Below are positions 61,875-64,000 of a stretch of DNA of 64,000 nucleotides, in pieces. The DNA is from JAPUEK01 sp963815355 (GTDB taxonomy: Bacteria; Pseudomonadota; Alphaproteobacteria; Rhodobacterales; Rhodobacteraceae). The position numbers were made by a program, and so were the translations under genes. The notes beneath the pieces were generated by a model that saw only the letters and a list, made by a program, of their open reading frames with translations, did not search any database and was not told where the DNA came from. The stretch lies in NCBI GenBank assembly GCA_963815355.1, contig CAWFGJ010000007.1, forward strand, positions 73,286 to 137,285, given 5' to 3'. Every line of letters starts with the position of its first letter. The stretch's first letter is position 1.

Positions 61875-64000
61875 TCAGTCGATGGTGACCAGAGGAATCA
61901 GTCGTTGCTGGCGTCGTCGCCCGAAGTGAATCAGCGCGACGAGGATGGCGGCCGCCGCTGCCATGGCCAGCGCACAGGAGGTCAAGGCACTCACCGGCTG
62001 TTCGGCGATCTGGCCCAGCTGATAGACGATTACCGCGGAACCGTAGGCCATCACCAGAGACCAGGCGACGCTGAAGCTCCGGCCCCAGAAACTTCCCAGT
62101 TCCTTGACGATCACCCCGACCGTGGCGACGCAGGGCATGTACAGGAGAACGAACAGGAGATACGCGAAGGCGCCCAGGCGTCCGTCGAACAGCTGTTGCA
62201 TGGCTCGATGGTGCCGAGGCTGATTTCCTGTTCCTCAGCGGCCTGGGCAGTGTCGCCGAGCCTCCCCAAGACGCAACCCCAGGGGATCGGCAAGCTGCTC
62301 TCCCAGACCGCCGAGGTTGTCGGGAACGCTGCCGGAAAGCGGCCTTCACCGTGTCCAGCAGACTGTCGTCGACAGCAGGGCCCGTCGGGGCATACAGCGC
62401 ATCCAGCGTGCCTACCACGACCTCCTTGGCGAAAACCCCGGTAAAGATCCCCACCGTGGCGGGCCAGTTGTCCTCGGTAATCCCCATCGAGCAAAGCGGG
62501 GTGATGCTTTTGCCGATGGAGGACAGCAGGGATTTCTCGGTGTTGGCGTTGCCCAGGCTGCCGTCGGTACCGATGCTGTTGATGCTGTTCAGAACGATGA
62601 CCACCAGAACGATGGCTTTACCGGCCCGCAGAACGAACCCTTTGAGACGTTGCCATGTCTGCAGCAACAGACCCTTCAGGGTAGGCATGTGGTAAGTGGG
62701 AAGCTCCAGCAGAAAGTGGCATTCCGGCGCCTTGAGCAGGTAGCGTCGGACTGCCAGGGCCGACAGCACGGCCACGGCGATGCCGATGAGATTCGGCGAA
62801 AACCACGTTCTGACCGTTGCTGGGAGAAGAAGGCGGCGGCGAACAGGGCGTAAACCGTCAACCGCGCACCGCAGGACGTGTAGGGGGCCATGATGGTGGT
62901 GAGTATGCGATCCGGCTCGCGGTCCAGGGTTCGGGTGGCCATCACAGCCGGTACGTTGCAGCCAAACCCTACGATCAGGGGCACAAAAGATTTGCCGGGC
63001 GGTCCAGGACCCGCGCAGCGCCCGGTCGATGATGAAGGCCACCCGACCCATGTACCCGGAGTCCTCGAGAAAGGACAGCGCCAGAAACAGCGCACCGATC
63101 ACCGGGATGAAGGTGCCGACCAGCTGGATGCCGCCCCCTGCACCGTCCGCCACCAGCGCGATGAGCCAGGGCGGCAGGTGTGCAGCGCTCAGCAGCTGCC
63201 GTGGACCCTAGCGACAGGCGCGCTACCCGCATAAAAAATCGATGAACGCGGAGCCGACGTTGATAGCGAACAGGAACATCAGGTACATCGTGCCAAGAAA
63301 GATCGGAAACGCCAGAAATCGGTTCAACACGATGGCGTCTATGCGATCGGTGACCGTGCGTCGTATCGGCGTGCTGCGCACGCACCGGCTCATCAGTTCG
63401 TCGATGTACGCGTACCGGGCCCCGGCGTTCGGCATTGGGGCTTGCCGGGTGCTGCGGGGCTGGCGGGCGGCGCTCTCGACGGCATCCTTCAGCGGCCCGA
63501 TGCCCTCGCTGCGGCTCGCCACGATCGGAACCACCGGTATCCCCAGTTCGTTGGCGAGGCCAAAGCTGTCGATGTGCAGGCCATGACGGTCCGCTACGTC
63601 GATCATGTTCAGGGCCAGCACGACCGGAAGCCGTCTCTCGAGCAGTTCGGTGGTCAGATACAGGCCTCTCGCCAGGCTCGAGGCATCGACCACGTTGACG
63701 ATGACGTCCGGACCCGGTGGTGGGGTCCGTCTTGACGCGAGGGTCCCTCATCGGGAGCTCATGCGAGGGCCCCCCTTGCGCGGCGCCAAAGTCTGCGTTG
63801 GTCTGGAATTGTGCCGACAGGTAGCGGCGAGTGATGCGTTCGTCGATGGCGCCGTCGACCGCTTCCAGGCTATAGGTGCCGGGAAGATCCACCACGAGAA
63901 CGCTGTGCTGGCCGTGCGCATCGCGTACCATCCGCTCTACCGTGACCCCGGGCCAGTTCCACCCGTTGACGGGCCCCCGTCAGCGCGTTGAAGAGTCGCG
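61875..64000 (-). pseudogene. feoB: Ferrous iron transporter FeoB, many frameshifts, 5' end beyond window
   Basis: From the right edge on the minus strand: RLFNALTGARQRVGNWPGVT (G1/G2 region), VDLPGTYSLEA (G3), VVLALNMIDVADRHG (G4), AYIDELMSRC, RFLAFPIFLGTMYLMFLF, then FNPDRALRG-type gate segments. KEVVVGTLDALYA and the C-terminal LLFVLLYMPCVATVGVIVKELGSF follow, ending at 61875. This is the FeoB G domain and membrane transporter in order, but at least six frame changes are needed over 2.1 kb. The gene lies just upstream of the porin on the same strand. FeoA is not seen inside the window. Confidence 0.8.

Overview
The window is a mosaic. Positions 1 to about 56961 read as one alphaproteobacterial chromosome segment of Rhodobacteraceae type. 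Support comes from the purC-purS and purM-purN pairs, cobS/cobT, a BolA/J-domain pair, the ATP synthase inhibitor zeta, PhaR/phasin, an RNase E with a long charged tail, and a GAFTGA-less DctD-like regulator. From about 56962 to 64000 the codon usage, gene content and frame quality change abruptly. A phasin gene on the minus strand is cut in its N-terminal part and abuts the cut 3' end of an outer-membrane-protein gene on the plus strand. The remaining genes look gammaproteobacterial. I read this as a contig chimera, with a real transfer less likely.

Layout. 1-4646: membrane protein fragment, ccdA, tusA, rne. 5141-8243: DctB/DctD-type two-component pair. 8290-11414: purC, purS, an alcohol dehydrogenase and purQ. 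11824-14316: ATPase inhibitor zeta, homocysteine methyltransferase, bolA, J-domain protein. 14347-17387: methyltransferase/glycosyltransferase pair and exported MsrB. 17628-20988: cobS, a small exported protein, cobT. 21058-27053: Xaa-Pro aminopeptidase, sufE, a lipoprotein, rnd, purN and purM. 27318-27393: a CAU-anticodon tRNA.

The tRNA is the attachment site of two elements in tandem. Its 3' end (core GTCCCTCCGGGCCTACCA) recurs at 29716-29733 and 41248-41265. Island 1 (2.3 kb) is a remnant with a hypothetical gene, an N-terminally deleted integrase and an N-terminally deleted YgjP-like metallopeptidase. Island 2 (11.5 kb) is the most interesting part. It is a compact one-strand element with integrase, AlpA-like factor, capsid cement protein, gpW-like joiner, protease/capsid fusion, portal, terminase and a primase-VapE remnant. 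I see no tail, lysis or lysogeny genes. This is the layout of a capsid-forming phage satellite. Between the terminase and portal genes it carries a two-gene cargo: a DprA/Smf-like protein overlapping a ComF-like phosphoribosyltransferase. This pair is a candidate undescribed defence or nucleotide-signalling module.

41329-54286 returns to chromosome: an H-NOX-like protein lacking the heme histidine next to a GGDEF protein, a UvrD/PcrA helicase with an unusual in-frame insertion, a MarR/MFS divergon, a secreted subtilase with P-domain and RTX repeats, and pyruvate carboxylase with TGC-rich, PhaR-like sites in its promoter. 54521-56961: EF-hand protein, LysR regulator, phaR and the truncated phasin.

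56962-64000 holds an LLM-class oxidoreductase, a MerR-TPR protein, and a cluster of PepSY membrane protein, FMN-binding protein, porin and FeoB that suggests ferrous iron uptake. Most of these genes are broken by single-base frameshifts. Frameshifts are also dense in the island 2 terminase, so sequencing error and real decay must be told apart with reads.
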